Positions 25,282 through 33,709 of a stretch of DNA of 34,738 bases are shown piece after piece (within the stretch, counting starts at the first letter, position 1; every line of letters starts with the position of its first letter). The translations under genes and the position numbers were made by a program. Below the pieces are notes generated by a model. The model had not been told where the DNA came from. It saw only the letters and a list, made by a program, of their open reading frames with translations, and searched no databases. The stretch is taken from assembly GCA_910588965.1 (NCBI GenBank), contig CAJUSO010000038.1, forward strand, positions 1 through 34,738. Direction: 5' to 3'. Origin of the DNA: an uncultured Lachnospiraceae bacterium. Lineage in GTDB: Bacteria; Bacillota; Clostridia; Lachnospirales; Lachnospiraceae.

Positions 25282-25635
25282 ATGAACGCAACAGAAATTA
25301 TCAGGAACATTGAGAAGGAACAGCTGAAGCCAGAAGTCACAGAATTCCGCGTAGGGGATACGGTGAAAGTCTATGGCAAGATTAAAGAGGGGAACCGCGA
25401 GAGGATCCAGGTATTTGAAGGCATTGTCTTAAAGAGGCAGGGCGGCAGCAGCCGTGAGACATTTACCGTCCGCAAATTTTCCAATGGCGTAGGCGTCGAG
25501 AAGACTTGGCCGCTGCACTCCCCGAATGTAGAGAAAATCGAAGTTGTCCGTTACGGCAAGGTAAGGCGCGCGAAGCTGAACTACTTAAGGGGCCGCGTAG
25601 GTAAGAGGGCGAAGGTAAAGGAAAGGGTAAAATAA
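25282..25635 (+). CDS. rplS: 50S ribosomal protein L19
   Basis: The 117-residue protein is a full L19. It has MNATEIIRNIEKEQLKPEVTEFRVGDTVKV, the central RIQVFEGIVLKRQGGSSRETFTVRK and the RNA-binding end RRAKLNYLRGRVGKRAKVKE. L19 sits at the 30S-50S interface. TAGGAGGTCGCAAG places the start at ATG 25282; the open frame further upstream is leader. It heads the conserved run with signal peptidase, rbgA and rnhB, but a terminator follows it. Confidence 0.97.
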   Translation: MNATEIIRNIEKEQLKPEVTEFRVGDTVKVYGKIKEGNRERIQVFEGIVLKRQGGSSRETFTVRKFSNGVGVEKTWPLHSPNVEKIEVVRYGKVRRAKLNYLRGRVGKRAKVKERVK

Positions 25636-25656
25636 TCCATTGAGGCATATGGAAGC

Positions 25657-25695
25657 AGAAAAGGGGCAAATACATCCGTAGTTGCCTCTTTTTCT
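25657..25695 (+). terminator. Terminator after rplS
   Basis: AGAAAAGGGGCAA (25657-25669) pairs with TTGCCTCTTTTTCT (25682-25695) with a small bulge. The distal arm is T-rich (CTTTTTCTC), as in intrinsic terminators. Confidence 0.75.
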
Positions 25696-25719
25696 CTTAT
25701 CTTATAGAAAGGCCTTGCC

Positions 25720-25752
25720 GTATGGAAGCGGCTTTGCGCAGCGCTTCCATAG
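25720..25752 (+). repeat. Inverted repeat between rplS and lepB
   Basis: TATGGAAGCG and CGCTTCCATA form a 10-bp perfect stem with a loop of about 12 nt, which itself can pair GC-rich bases. No T-run follows. It lies in a 180-bp spacer without a gene, and its role is unknown; it may stabilise RNA or regulate the downstream signal peptidase. Confidence 0.5.
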
Positions 25753-25875
25753 GAAATCCCGTCCTAGGATGCAAGCCTTACAGGCAGTATGCACACCTAC
25801 ACGGAGGGGAGAAACGGGCTTTGGGAGGATTCGCCCCAGGCGGCAGGGGCGCGGGACCAAAGGAAAAGGAAGAAG

Positions 25876-26454
25876 ATGAGAAGAACAGCAGGATTGAGTT
25901 TTTATCGCAGGAAGAAAAAAATAAATACAGGCGTGTTAAAGGAAGTCATTGTCTGGGCAGTGGAGATTCTGCTGACAGTGGCTGTGACGGTGATTGTGGT
26001 ATCCCTGTTTGGCTTCCGCATTTCCGTTGTGGGCTCCTCCATGTCCCCGACCCTTGAAAACGGGGAGACCATATTGGTGAACCGTTTCCTATACCATCTG
26101 TTAGAGCCCCAGCAGGGAGATTTGGTGGTGTTTTTGCCGAATGGGAATGAGAAGTCCCATTATTACATTAAGAGGGTCGTGGCAGTCCCAGGGGATACGG
26201 TACAGATTGAGGATGGGATGATTTACGTCAATGGGTCTCCTGTGGAGGAAGGGGAAGTCTTGGCCGTGGAGAATGCGCTGTCTGCAGAAGAGGAGATTAC
26301 CATTGGCGAAGATGAATATTTTGTGATGGGCGACAACCGCAGCAACAGCGAGGACAGCCGGTATGCCAGCATTGGCAATGTGAAGAAAGAATATATTGTA
26401 GGGAAGGCGTGGATGGTGGCCTATCCCTGGAAGGAAATACGTTTTATAAAGTGA
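25876..26454 (+). CDS. lepB: Type I signal peptidase (first copy)
   Basis: The 192-residue protein has a basic N-terminus, one membrane anchor (about 24-46) and a catalytic Ser55-Lys99 dyad (GSSMSPTL; YYIKRVVAVPGD), plus the C-terminal box VMGDNRSNSEDSR. It removes signal peptides from exported preproteins on the outer face of the membrane. ATG 25876 is preferred because the preceding GGAAAAGGAAG can serve as Shine-Dalgarno and the protein then has a usual N-terminus. A start at 25789 in the same frame would add a non-homologous tail. A second signal peptidase lies two genes on. Confidence 0.92.
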   Translation: MRRTAGLSFYRRKKKINTGVLKEVIVWAVEILLTVAVTVIVVSLFGFRISVVGSSMSPTLENGETILVNRFLYHLLEPQQGDLVVFLPNGNEKSHYYIKRVVAVPGDTVQIEDGMIYVNGSPVEEGEVLAVENALSAEEEITIGEDEYFVMGDNRSNSEDSRYASIGNVKKEYIVGKAWMVAYPWKEIRFIK

Positions 26455-26463
26455 GGTGGCAGC

Positions 26464-27321
26464 ATGCATTTTCAATGGTATCCCGGGCATATGACCAAGG
26501 CAAAGCGTCAGATGCAGGAAGATATGAAGTTGATAGATTTGGTAATAGAGCTGGTGGATGCCAGGATTCCTTCTGGCAGCCGGAACCCGGATATTGACGG
26601 GCTGGCGGGGAACAAGGCCAGGCTTATCCTGATGAATAAGGCAGACCTTGCCGACGAGAGGCAGACAGAGGCATGGATGGCTTATTTCCGGGAAAAGGGG
26701 TATTTTGCAGTGAAGCTGGACGCCAGGAGCAAGGCTGGCATGAAGGCAATCAGTGCAGAAATTATGAAGGCCTGCCAGGACAAGATAGAGAGGGACCGCA
26801 AAAGGGGGATTAAGAACCGCCCCGTGCGGGCAATGGTGGTGGGCATCCCAAATGTGGGGAAATCCACCTTTATCAATACCTATGCAGGCAAGGCCTGTGC
26901 AAAGACGGGGAATAAGCCGGGGGTTACAAAGGGGAAGCAGTGGATTAAGCTGAATAAGAACGTGGAGCTTTTGGATACGCCGGGGATTTTATGGCCCAAA
27001 TTCGAAGACCAGCAGGTGGGGCTGCATCTGGCCTTAATCGGCTCCATAAAGGATGAGGTTTTAAATGTAGATGAGCTTTCCCTGGAACTGATTAAGATTT
27101 TGAAGGAACAATACCCAGGCGTGCTGGAAAAGCGCTATGGCATTCCAGAAGGGCAGGACGCGCCGGATATCCTGCTTTCTGTTGCCGAAAAGCGCAACTG
27201 CGTCAAAAAGGGGAATGAACTGGATTACAGCAAGGCAGCGGCATTGGTGGTGGATGAATTCCGCAGCGGGAGCCTGGGGAAGATAAGCCTGGAATTCCCA
27301 GAGGGGAAGGCAGGCTGTTAG
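26464..27321 (+). CDS. rbgA: Ribosome biogenesis GTPase RbgA (YlqF)
   Basis: The 285-residue protein is a circularly permuted GTPase. The G4 motif NKAD (58-61) comes before the P-loop GIPNVGKS (127-134) and the G3 motif DTPG (171-174). It begins with the RbgA N-terminus MHFQWYPGHMTKAKRQM and ends in the ANTAR-like RNA-binding domain. RbgA drives a late step of 50S subunit assembly. GTGAGGTGGCAGC precedes ATG, 9 bp after the lepB stop, so it is co-transcribed. The adjacent ribosomal gene rplS fits the role. Confidence 0.97.
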   Translation: MHFQWYPGHMTKAKRQMQEDMKLIDLVIELVDARIPSGSRNPDIDGLAGNKARLILMNKADLADERQTEAWMAYFREKGYFAVKLDARSKAGMKAISAEIMKACQDKIERDRKRGIKNRPVRAMVVGIPNVGKSTFINTYAGKACAKTGNKPGVTKGKQWIKLNKNVELLDTPGILWPKFEDQQVGLHLALIGSIKDEVLNVDELSLELIKILKEQYPGVLEKRYGIPEGQDAPDILLSVAEKRNCVKKGNELDYSKAAALVVDEFRSGSLGKISLEFPEGKAGC

Positions 27322-27357
27322 GGCACGGTTCTGTTTGGTTTTGGGAAGGGAATCATT

Positions 27358-27957
27358 ATGAGGAAGAAAAAGAAGGTAGGCGCCAGTATGGAAAGCAATG
27401 AGAAGGAAGCGCCCAAAAAGAAGGGCGTGCTAGCGGAAACGGTGAGTTTTGCCCTCTATATTGCTGTCGTATTTTTGGTTACATATGTGGTCATCCACTA
27501 TGTGGGGCAGCGCACGCAGGTCAGCGGGATGTCCATGGAATATACGCTAAGCGATGGGGACAATTTGATAGTGGATAAAATTTCATACCGCTTCCATGAC
27601 CCGGAACGGTTTGATATTATTGTATTCCCCTTTCTTAAGGAAGAGGAAACCTATTATATCAAGCGGATTATAGGGCTGCCTGGGGAGACAGTCCAGATTG
27701 GGGAGGATGGGGCGATATTTATTAATGGGGAGGAACTGGAGGAATCCTATGGGCGCGAGGTAATACAGAACCCTGGGGCTGCTGCGGAGCCCATTACCTT
27801 ACAAGAGGGCGAGTATTTTGTGCTGGGCGATAACCGGAATGCCAGTTCAGACAGCCGGGATCCCAGCGTGGGGATGGTAAAGAGGGAAAATATCATAGGC
27901 AGGGCATGGCTCCGCCTGTATCCGTTTGATAAGATTGGTTTTATTAAGCACAAATAG
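27358..27957 (+). CDS. lepB: Type I signal peptidase (second copy)
   Basis: The 199-residue protein is a paralogue of the copy two genes upstream. It has a lysine-rich N-terminus, one membrane helix (about 29-49), catalytic Ser59 and Lys102 (SGMSMEYTL; YYIKRIIGLPGE), and LGDNRNASSDSR. The usual proline of the SMxPTL box is Tyr62, which may alter substrate binding. Two tandem signal peptidases around rbgA suggest division of preprotein substrates. GGGAAGGG stands 7 nt before ATG. Confidence 0.93.
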   Translation: MRKKKKVGASMESNEKEAPKKKGVLAETVSFALYIAVVFLVTYVVIHYVGQRTQVSGMSMEYTLSDGDNLIVDKISYRFHDPERFDIIVFPFLKEEETYYIKRIIGLPGETVQIGEDGAIFINGEELEESYGREVIQNPGAAAEPITLQEGEYFVLGDNRNASSDSRDPSVGMVKRENIIGRAWLRLYPFDKIGFIKHK

Positions 27958-28012
27958 GAGACAAGGGACGTTATGTGCCATTTGGCGTTGAGCCATAAAT
28001 AGGAGGGCAGAA

Positions 28013-28783
28013 GTGGGAATACAAAGGAAAATAGGAGAGGTTAAATTAGAATTTCAGGCAGCAGAGGAGACGATGCTGCCTTCTTTTATCGCGGCATATG
28101 AAGAAGATAGGCGCATGGGAGTCCAGAAGCTAGTACAGCAGGCACGGAAGAAGCTGGACGCCATAGGGCGGGAGCGGGAACGGATAGAATCCATGAAGGC
28201 CTATGAGAGGAAGTATGCGTCCAAAGCGTATATTTGCGGCATTGACGAGGCCGGCAGGGGCCCGCTGGCGGGGCCTGTGGTGGCAGGGGCGGTCATCCTC
28301 CCGAAGGACTGTGAGATTCTGTATATCAATGATTCCAAAAAGCTGAGTGAGAAAAAGCGGGAGGAGCTCTATGAGGTGATTATGGGGCAGGCTGTCGCTG
28401 TAGGCGTGGGCATTGTAGGGCCACGGAGGATTGATGAAATCAATATCCTGCAGGCTGATTTTGAAGCTATGCGGATGGCTATTCAAAATTTGCCTGTAGT
28501 GCCCGATATATTACTAAATGATGCGGTAACGATTCCGCAGGTGGGGATTTTGCAGGTGCCAATCGTGCATGGGGATGCAAAGAGCATTTCTATTGGGGCG
28601 GCAAGCATTATCGCGAAAGTGGTCCGGGACCGAATCATGGTGGAGTATGATAAAGAGATGCCGGAATACGGCTTTGCAAAGCACAAGGGGTATGGGACGA
28701 AAGAGCATATTGCAGCCATTGAAAAACATGGCTTGTCAGATATCCACAGGAGGAGTTTTGTGAAGGGCATAAAGCACCCGTAA
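28013..28783 (+). CDS. rnhB: Ribonuclease HII
   Basis: The 256-residue enzyme removes RNA from RNA-DNA hybrids and misincorporated ribonucleotides. The active site starts with Asp78-Glu79 in GIDEAGRGPLAGPVV; INDSKKLSEKKREELY and AAIEKHGLSDIHRRSF are family blocks. An N-terminal extension of about 70 residues, helical and charged, is usual in Firmicutes. Translation begins at GTG 28013 after AGGAGG, 6 nt upstream. It is the third housekeeping gene of the run before the FliK-like pair. Confidence 0.96.
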   Translation: MGIQRKIGEVKLEFQAAEETMLPSFIAAYEEDRRMGVQKLVQQARKKLDAIGRERERIESMKAYERKYASKAYICGIDEAGRGPLAGPVVAGAVILPKDCEILYINDSKKLSEKKREELYEVIMGQAVAVGVGIVGPRRIDEINILQADFEAMRMAIQNLPVVPDILLNDAVTIPQVGILQVPIVHGDAKSISIGAASIIAKVVRDRIMVEYDKEMPEYGFAKHKGYGTKEHIAAIEKHGLSDIHRRSFVKGIKHP

Positions 28784-28834
28784 CTTGCGGGATGGAAGAG
28801 CAGGAAGTGTTTGCAGAAGGGAGGCATGGACGGT

Positions 28835-30877
28835 ATGGGATGGGTGGATGGTATTTTCCAGTATCAGGCAAATACCGCTTCCAATACGAATACCTTGAAC
28901 CAGGTCAAGGGCACGGGGCGCCCCCTGCCTGTCCAAGGGCAGGAATTGGTGCCAGGGAAGGTGTTTGAGGGGACGGTCACAGAGATGAAGAATGGGCAGG
29001 TGACGCTTGGGTTAAGCGATGGGAAGACGATTTCTGCCAGGATGGAGCAGGGGGTGAGCCTTGTAAAGGGGCAGCCCATGCTGTTTGAAGTGAAGGCTAA
29101 TACAGGGGAGCAGATTTCCATCCGCCCGGTCATGCTGGAGAGCGCACAGAACCCTACGCTTATGAAGGCGCTGGAGGCAGCGGGGATGAAAGCGAACCCC
29201 AGGAACCTCTCTATGGTAAACCAGATGATGATGGGCCAGCTCCCCATTGATAAGAACAGCTTGATGCAGATGGCGCGGGCTGTGGGGAATTTCCCCCAGG
29301 CGGATATGCAGACGCTGGTGCAGATGCAGAAGCTAGGGTTTACGATCAATGAGGATACATTGAACCAATTCCAGAATTATAAAAATGGGCAGCAGGCAAT
29401 GCTGCCGGATATGATTACCCTAATGGACGGCCTTGCAGAGTTTTCAGGGCAGGCTTTTGGGAAGGAAGGCATCCTTGAGAATATTATGCTGCCCGCTAAC
29501 GGACAGCCAGCCGCCAGCCAGGGGCAGGCAGCTGGCGCCAGCCAAATGCTGGGCTTCCAGCAGCAGTTATTGGATATTTTGCTGGGGGCGGATGCCTTGT
29601 CCCAGGAAGCAGCCGTGCAGAAGCCAGGGATTGACGGCCAGCTGGGAGAGGCTTTAAGCCCAGGGGTAACCAGCCAGCCGGGAGAGGCCAATCCTCCATC
29701 GGCAGTACAGAATCCAGGGCTGGCCGGCCAGGCAGAAGGGGCTAACCCGCCGGCAGCAGCACAAAATCCAGGGTTAGCCGGCCAGGCAGATACGGCGCAG
29801 GATCCAGGGCTGGCCGGCCAGGCAGGTACGGCGCAGGATCCAGGGCTGGCCGGCCAAGCAGGTGCAGTGCAGGATAAAGGGTTAGCCGGCCAGGCAGGTA
29901 CGGCACAGGATCCAGGGCTGGCCAATCCGCCAGGAGAAATGGGGCAGGCGGGAACCGTGCGCCCAGGAGAAGCCGGGCAGGGGGCAGCGGTACAGGATCC
30001 AGGGCTGGCCGGCCAGCCTGGAGAGGTGGGGCAGGAGCCAGGCCAGGCGCCTTTAGATAAGGTTTTAGATCAAAGGGGGCAGGCAAACCTGGCAAAGCTA
30101 TTACAGGAGATTCCCGGGGCGGGGGAGAACGGGCGGCTTCTGCCCAATGGCAGGCTGGATGCCAGCCTTGCCGCTGGGGAATTGCTGCAGCAGATTATGG
30201 AGGCAGTGAAGCATGCAAAAAACCTGGACGGCGGCATATTAAAGAAATTATTTTCTTCCAAAGAGTACAAGGGGCTGCTGAAGCAGGCCATGGCAGACCA
30301 ATGGCTCCTATCCCCAGAAAACCTGAGGGAGGAAGGGGCAGTCAAGGAACTGTACCAGCGGATGTCCAGGCAGCTGGAACAGATCCAGCAGGCTTTATCC
30401 CAGGCGGGGAAAGAGGGGGCCTCTTTAGGCAAAACTGCCCAATCCCTCCAAAGCAATATAGAATTTATGAACCAGCTGAACCAGGCTTATGCCTATGCGC
30501 AGCTGCCGCTGAAGCTGCGCAACCAGAATGCCCACAGCGACCTATACGTCTATACCAACAAAAAAAACCTGAGGGATAAGGGCGGGGAACTCAGCGCCCT
30601 GCTGCACCTGGATTTGGACCATCTGGGTTCCACGGATATTTTTGTGAAAATGAAAGGGACAGCCGTCCAGACAGAATTTTATCTTGAAAATGAATCCTCT
30701 TACCGCCTGGTTGCTGGTTTTACAGGCCAGCTGGTGGAGCGTCTGCAGGAAAAAGGCTACCAATGTGAGGTCAAGGTGGAAAACCGCCAAAAGCAGCAGG
30801 ATTTTGTGGAAGATTTCCTGGAACATGACAAGCCTGCAGGGAAGCTGCACCGTTATTCCTTTGATGTAAAGGCATAA
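28835..30877 (+). CDS. FliK-like (hook-length control) protein with repeat linker
   Basis: This 680-residue protein ends in a FliK C-terminal type domain (about 560-680; LHLDLDHLGSTDIFVKMKGTAVQTEFYLENES, LVERLQEKGYQCEVKVENR). The N-terminal half is a glutamine/methionine-rich soluble region. The central linker (about 285-405) is a tandem array built on DPGLAGQAGTAQ, a 12-residue, 36-nt unit. The start at 28835 lies 10 nt after GGGAGG; earlier in-frame starts are too close to it. FlhB-like and RNase genes flank it, and no flagellar genes are present. B. subtilis has the cognate ylqG/ylqH pair after rnhB. A role in secretion-length control is not shown, as flagella may be absent. Confidence 0.75.
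   Translation: MGWVDGIFQYQANTASNTNTLNQVKGTGRPLPVQGQELVPGKVFEGTVTEMKNGQVTLGLSDGKTISARMEQGVSLVKGQPMLFEVKANTGEQISIRPVMLESAQNPTLMKALEAAGMKANPRNLSMVNQMMMGQLPIDKNSLMQMARAVGNFPQADMQTLVQMQKLGFTINEDTLNQFQNYKNGQQAMLPDMITLMDGLAEFSGQAFGKEGILENIMLPANGQPAASQGQAAGASQMLGFQQQLLDILLGADALSQEAAVQKPGIDGQLGEALSPGVTSQPGEANPPSAVQNPGLAGQAEGANPPAAAQNPGLAGQADTAQDPGLAGQAGTAQDPGLAGQAGAVQDKGLAGQAGTAQDPGLANPPGEMGQAGTVRPGEAGQGAAVQDPGLAGQPGEVGQEPGQAPLDKVLDQRGQANLAKLLQEIPGAGENGRLLPNGRLDASLAAGELLQQIMEAVKHAKNLDGGILKKLFSSKEYKGLLKQAMADQWLLSPENLREEGAVKELYQRMSRQLEQIQQALSQAGKEGASLGKTAQSLQSNIEFMNQLNQAYAYAQLPLKLRNQNAHSDLYVYTNKKNLRDKGGELSALLHLDLDHLGSTDIFVKMKGTAVQTEFYLENESSYRLVAGFTGQLVERLQEKGYQCEVKVENRQKQQDFVEDFLEHDKPAGKLHRYSFDVKA
29704..30025 (+). 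repeat. Tandem 36-bp coding repeats in the FliK-like gene
   Basis: Units begin CAGGATCCAGGGCTGGCCGG and recur at about 29707, 29761, 29797, 29833, 29869, 29905 and 29992. Spacings are mostly exactly 36 bp (54 and 87 where units diverge). Three are near-identical; the others vary at a few bases and encode NPGLAGQ or DKGLAGQ. A GC-rich, in-frame array like this is prone to copy-number change between strains. Confidence 0.9.
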
Positions 30878-30938
30878 AGGGGGGGCAAAGCGTTTTTGGG
30901 ATTGGTTGGGGGAAGAGGGCATAAAGGAGCAAGGTTGG

Positions 30939-31268
30939 ATGGAAAGAACATATTATAAGAACACAAAAGAGCCAGTCGGCATGGATACAAAAGCGGGCGA
31001 AAAAGAAAAAACAGCCGTCGCCATAGCTTATAACCCTGGCGAGGCGGCCCCCAAAATCATTGCCACAGGAAAAGGCTACCTGGCGGAGAAGATTATTGAA
31101 AAGGCCAAGGAAGAAAACATCCCCTTCTACCGGGACAACAAGCTTGCAAAGACGCTTTCCAAACTGGAAATCGGAGATATGATCCCTCCGGAACTCTATG
31201 ACGTGGTGGCGGAAATCTTGGTATTTGTAGATGATATGGAGCATTTGAGGGGGAAGTTAGGTACATAA
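30939..31268 (+). CDS. FlhB C-terminal-like protein (YlqH type)
   Basis: The 109-residue soluble protein resembles the cytoplasmic domain of flagellar/type III export switch FlhB (AVAIAYNPGEAAPKIIATGKGYLAEKIIEKAKEENIPFY, LEIGDMIPPELYDVVAEILVFV). The NPTH self-cleavage motif is not present; NPGE occupies part of its place, so the autocleavage switch is lost. No membrane segment is present. AAAGGAG at 9 nt supports ATG 30939 over an in-frame start at 30906. It follows the FliK-like gene by 61 bp, the same pairing as FliK-FlhB in flagellar systems. Function outside flagella is unknown. Confidence 0.85.
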   Translation: MERTYYKNTKEPVGMDTKAGEKEKTAVAIAYNPGEAAPKIIATGKGYLAEKIIEKAKEENIPFYRDNKLAKTLSKLEIGDMIPPELYDVVAEILVFVDDMEHLRGKLGT

Positions 31269-31346
31269 GCTTATGGACAGTGGGCAGCGCCTGGCAGGCG
31301 CTGTGCATAGCATAGAAGGCAGGATGGGCACGGTTCTAAGAGGGGA

Positions 31347-31745
31347 ATGGCACAGGAGACAGAGGAGGGAAAGGCTTCATTGGCAGGAAGAGGGAATGCA
31401 AACCGCAAGAAGGGGGCTTTCTGGGAACAGCAGGCAGCAGAATATTTGGAGAAAAAGGGTTACCGGATTTTAGGGAGGAATTTTTACAGCTGCTATGGGG
31501 AAATTGATATTATTGCGGGGCAAGGCAGATACCTGGTATTTGTGGAAGTAAAATACCGCAGGGAGGGCGCAAGCACACATCCGTTGGAATCCGTCAGCAA
31601 GGCAAAGCAGCGCCGCATCTGCAGGACAGCGGCTTATTACTGCCTGCGCCATAAGTATCCGGAGGACACTCCCTGCCGTTTTGACATGATTGGAATCCTG
31701 GGCGGGGAGTTTATCCATTTGGAGGACGCGTTTGCGTATCTGTGA
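31347..31745 (+). CDS. yraN: YraN/UPF0102 nuclease-fold protein
   Basis: The 132-residue protein has the UPF0102 pattern WEQQAAEYLEKKGYRILGRNFYSCYGEIDIIAGQGRYLVFVEVKYRR. GEIDIIA and VFVEVK form a restriction-nuclease-like metal site. A later block is RRICRTAAYYCLRHKYP, followed by CRFDMIGI. Members are predicted DNA/RNA-processing enzymes often found near rnhB. The start at 31347 is preceded by AGAGGGGA; it gives about 20 non-conserved residues before the core. A strong terminator follows. Confidence 0.93.
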   Translation: MAQETEEGKASLAGRGNANRKKGAFWEQQAAEYLEKKGYRILGRNFYSCYGEIDIIAGQGRYLVFVEVKYRREGASTHPLESVSKAKQRRICRTAAYYCLRHKYPEDTPCRFDMIGILGGEFIHLEDAFAYL

Positions 31746-31757
31746 AAGATAAAAGGA

Positions 31758-31800
31758 CCTGCCGGCTAGGGGCAAAAGGCTCTTAGCTGGCAGGCTTTTT
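31758..31800 (+). terminator. Terminator closing the rplS-yraN region
   Basis: CCTGCCGGCTA (31758-31768) pairs with TAGCTGGCAGG (31784-31794), with one G-T pair. Flanking AGATAAAA/TTTTTATCT extends the stem, and CTTTTTATC follows. Confidence 0.85.
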
Positions 31801-32110
31801 ATCTTAATAAGAAAAGACGTGTTGCTGTAAAGCAGGAAAGCCCATGGCTTTCCTAAAAGATAAAACCCTCCGGGGGATGTGCGCCCGCACGAGAGGGAAA
31901 AGATTGTTCCGCAATTGTGCCTGGCATGTCAAAGCGTGCAGCCCCCTCAAGATTGAGGGGGTAGGGGAGCGGAAGCAGGCTCGCCCGCTTTATTACTGCA
32001 ATGCGGCAGAAATAAAATATGCTGCGAAAGCGCCCCCCAAAGGCGGAGAATCTTTTCATAGAGGGTAGTGCCCCAAGGCAAGTTGTGGTACACTATAAAA
32101 AAGGGAGTGG
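31801..32110. other. GC-rich non-coding stretch with hairpins, possible structured RNA
   Basis: About 300 bases with no gene I accept. Hairpins: GGAAAGCC/GGCTTTCC near 31835-31855, CCCTC...GAGGG around 31867-31899 enclosing GTGC/GCAC, and CCCCCTCA/TGAGGGGG at 31942-31961. Short ORFs exist on both strands but have no Shine-Dalgarno or known similarity. It could hold a small RNA or a degraded segment at the border between the housekeeping run and the decayed ABC genes. No known RNA family was recognised. Confidence 0.3.
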
Positions 32111-32119
32111 GTGGAATAT

Positions 32120-33670
32120 ATGATAACGAGGAAAATTGCGGTAAACGGCTTAAAGGGGAGAAGGCGCATGTCCCTTCTTCTTGTTTTGGTGCTTGCTTTC
32201 ACCTTCCTGTTTCTTGTGGCGGCGCTCCTTTTGGAATCTAGCATGACCCAGACGAGGCAGTCCCAGAGACAGAAGCTGTACGGCACATGGCATGCAGCCT
32301 ATCTGGGGGCGGATGTGGATACAAGCGGCCGCCTGCTGGAGGAACCGGCGGTAAGTGCAGCTGCAATATCAGAAATATTGGGAAAAGATATCCGGGCAGG
32401 CACTGTGGGTAGCTTCCAGCCTGCTTTGGCAGAAATAGGGAATCTGCATCTGGTACAGGGCAGATACCCCAAGGCTTCCAACGAAGTCCTGATAGAATCC
32501 CATGTGGCTGACGCATTGGGGCTTAAGGAGCCTGTAGGCTCCGCTCTGAACCTGACCATCTGCAATTCCCTGGTACGGGAAAACATGGAGGAATATCTCT
32601 ATGGAAAGATTCTGGAGTATCAGGAACACTGGGACTATTACATGGAATCCTATGCCAGGCGCCAAGTCCTGGACAAGGAGTATGTGGGGGAAGCGACGCT
32701 GACCTTGGAGAGCAGATACTGTTATTTTCCGGAAGGATCCGGCTTTTCCACGCCGGAAGAAATAGAAGAGCATGGCTTGCTATATGAATAGGATCTCACG
32801 TATGCAAGGGGACATTTCATTTGCGGCGTCATTGATTCATATTCTGCCTTTTGGGACACAGGGACGTTTCCTGTGGCAAATGTTTTCCTGTCAGAGGCTG
32901 GCGCCAAAGAGGTGAATACGGTGGAGGCAGAGGTTTCTGGCATCATTTATTATACGCCCGAGGAACGCCCCTATCCGTTCTTTGCAAATGAAGATGGATA
33001 CACGGTTTTGGCATCTACCGGCTTTTTGGCTCAGTTTTCCCCAGAAGCTTTGTCGAATCCTGCTTTGGTAGGCGCAGACCAGCAGGGCGGGGAGGGGCAG
33101 TTTGCCTTTGCTTTGTCCCAATGCCCTACCATGTATGGGGAGACCCATGTGAATGTCTATACGGATGAGGGGGCAAATGCAGTAGGAAGCGCCGCCAGCG
33201 TCATCAAGGCTGGGAAAAGTTATGGCATGGGGTCTGCCAACTATAATGAGGAAAATTGGAACCTGTATTTCAGCGCATGGAATACAGCAGTGGTGCTGGG
33301 GATGCTGGGAGGGACATTCCTGATGATTGCCCTGATGATTTTATGGAACATCCATCTGTCTGCCTTTGAGCAGGAGCGGCCTAGAATTGGGGTGTTGCAG
33401 GCTCTGGGCGTGGCAAATGGGAAATTTATCCGGGACCGTCTGTTTTGGGGCATGAAATGCGGCGCAGCATCCCTGCTGGCAGCCCACATGGTATTGGCAG
33501 GCGTTCTGCTGCTGGCGCAGGGAACCCATTGGGACTTGTACCAGTATCCATGGGTGTTCCACCTGTTGCTGTGTATAGCGTATTTCCTGGCTGTCACCGC
33601 CATAAGCTGCGGAGCCTATGTCCGTCTGCGGCGGTATACGCCCAACGAGAACCTGGTACAGAAGCAATAA
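32120..33670 (+). pseudogene. FtsX-type ABC transporter permease split by an in-frame amber codon
   Basis: Reading from ATG 32120 gives an N-terminal membrane helix (LLLVLVLAFTFLFLVAALLL) and an extracellular domain. TAG stops it at 32789-32791. The frame continues without change (DLTYARGHFICGVIDSYSAFW) to three C-terminal helices (VLGMLGGTFLMIALMILW, AAHMVLAGVLLLA, LLLCIAYFLAVTAI), ending at 33670. Together they form a complete MacB/FtsX-type four-helix permease of about 516 codons. One base change would explain it, for example CAG to TAG. Only the N-terminal piece would be made unless readthrough occurs. An internal start at 32873 exists but lacks a good Shine-Dalgarno. The partner ATPase is also broken. 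Confidence 0.85.
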
Positions 33671-33709
33671 GGGGCACGGGCGGCATCCAGCACATAATAG
33701 GGAGGGAAG

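Noticed and set aside
29704..30025. Repeat array considered as CRISPR
   Set aside because: Units are contiguous in-frame coding repeats without unique spacers.
29377..30095. Long minus-strand ORFs rich in Pro/Ala across the repeat array
   Set aside because: Shadows created by the GC-rich 36-bp repeats in the FliK-like gene.
31844..32068. 74-codon ORF in the hairpin-rich stretch
   Set aside because: No Shine-Dalgarno, crosses stable hairpins, and shows no known motif.
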